From NCBI GenBank assembly GCA_018436095.1, contig JAHDMJ010000001.1, positions 62,001 through 126,000 of the forward strand: a stretch of DNA of 64,000 nucleotides. Direction: 5' to 3'. This DNA is from Clostridia bacterium. GTDB lineage: Bacteria; Bacillota; Peptococcia; DRI-13; UBA5745. Position numbers and translations under genes: made by a program. A model generated the notes under the pieces. The model did not search any database. It saw nothing but the letters and a program-made list of their open reading frames with translations, and was not told where the DNA came from. This document shows positions 63,427-64,000 of this stretch, piece after piece (position 1 is the stretch's first letter; every line of letters begins with the position of its first letter).

Positions 63427-64000
63427 TTAATTCACTGCGGTTTCCAATATAGCATCACACACTCTATCTACCTCCGCCATCGTTAAATCAGCATAAAGAG
63501 GCAAACATAAAATCTGATTCGAAATTTCTCGTGCAATAGGCGTCTCTTGAATCGAAAAATTTCCTCGGCAGATTGGGAAATCCGACGTTAACGGATAGAA
63601 ATATTTACGCACAAAAATATCCTGTCGCATAAGGAAATCAACAATAGCATTTCTATCGCAGCCAAACTGTTCTGGTTTTATGCGTACAGGCATATAGGCA
63701 TAATTAGGAGTGACTCCCTGCTGTTCATTACACAGTATTAATCCCGGCTGACTCAAAAGCCGTTCTCGGTATCTGAATACAGCACTTCGGCGCAAATTAA
63801 CTTGATTAGCAAAATGACGTAGGTTACAAAGTCCCATTGCTGCTGCAAACTCAGTTAACTTAGCATTAGTACCCACAATCTCGGATTGCTCACCATCATA
63901 CATACCAAACTGACGCCATGCCGCTAATTTTTTTGAAAGCGTTGGGTCATTATATGTTAAGCATCCTCCCTCAATAGTATGGAACACTTTAGTTGCATGG
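63427..64000 (-). CDS. DegT/DnrJ/EryC1 aminotransferase (partial, N-terminus outside window)
   Basis: PLP-dependent aminotransferase of keto-sugar nucleotides. The frame is open to the right edge, where HATKVFHTIEGG places the PLP-binding Lys just inside the window; an internal start at 63987 is not the true one. Further family features: GTNAKLTEFAAAMGLCNL and the C-terminal IRKYFYPLTSDF-like segment (VRKYFYPLTSDFP). It is probably the amination step acting on the keto-sugar made by RfbB. Confidence 0.93.
   Translation of the reverse strand, partial: HATKVFHTIEGGCLTYNDPTLSKKLAAWRQFGMYDGEQSEIVGTNAKLTEFAAAMGLCNLRHFANQVNLRRSAVFRYRERLLSQPGLILCNEQQGVTPNYAYMPVRIKPEQFGCDRNAIVDFLMRQDIFVRKYFYPLTSDFPICRGNFSIQETPIAREISNQILCLPLYADLTMAEVDRVCDAILETAVN

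Overview
The window looks like a chromosome segment of an anaerobic Bacillota (Firmicutes). The housekeeping neighbourhood secA-prfB-ftsE-ftsX-M23 factor-ctpA and uvrB-uvrA-uvrC is typical of Clostridia and Negativicutes. TRAP transport, acylating aldehyde dehydrogenase/iron alcohol dehydrogenase, sigma-54 activators and sodium symport fit fermentative life; the exact class cannot be fixed from the sequence. Composition shifts along the window: about 1-34 kb is GC-rich, 34-47 kb is clearly AT-richer, 47-59.7 kb is intermediate, and 59.7-64 kb is AT-rich again.

Layout. (1) 1-6.3 kb: uvrBAC excision-repair operon on the minus strand behind a clear promoter; uvrC runs off the left edge. (2) 6.5-17.5 kb: accessory block with a Fic protein, a sigma-54-controlled operon (transporter, hydantoinase/oxoprolinase-like protein, HExxH protein, D-aminoacylase-like deacylase), its divergent activator, and two small DUF genes, one frameshifted. 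(3) 17.9-31 kb: envelope/secretion core on the minus strand (membrane protein, ctpA, M23 factor, ftsX, ftsE, fused transketolase, prfB with its programmed frameshift, secA), then a LysR gene. (4) 31.2-34 kb: PLP-dependent C-S lyase/synthase and an alanine-type sodium symporter. (5) 34.2-44 kb: sigma-54 activator and a seven-gene catabolic operon (TRAP DctP/Q/M, iron alcohol dehydrogenase with a frameshift, CoA-transferase, CitE-like lyase, acylating aldehyde dehydrogenase) with a recognisable -24/-12 promoter and upstream palindromes. (6) 44.3-47.3 kb: AT-rich genes (two membrane proteins and an Mrr-type nuclease). (7) 47.3-59.7 kb: a RiPP gene cluster. (8) 59.7-64 kb: a decayed exonuclease-RecQ helicase, then sugar-nucleotide/surface polysaccharide genes (DegT aminotransferase, WbqC, RfbB).

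The most interesting system is the RiPP cluster at 47.3-59.7 kb. Two Nif11-type precursors end in double-glycine leaders followed by cores built from repeated Cys-X-Cys/Gly-rich units. They are followed by a radical SAM/SPASM enzyme and preceded by two NHLM-family ABC transporters (one with a C39 leader peptidase) and a 69-residue remnant of the usual HlyD-like subunit. The same strand begins with a membrane Cache-HAMP-PP2C phosphatase, a STAS antagonist and an HATPase switch kinase, and a STAND-LuxR regulator is divergent. I infer an environmental signal relayed by partner switching to production, maturation and export of a Cys-X-Cys peptide.

A second unexplained signal is a family of dispersed intergenic repeats (about 22 bp, core GTGCAAAAWTT then CG then TTGTGTG). 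They cluster near 7.8, 16.2, 17.6 and 23.7 kb, mostly with forward copies on the left and inverted copies on the right; two clusters sit inside elements of about 400 bp with imperfect inverted ends. No tRNA, rRNA, CRISPR array or intact insertion sequence was seen.
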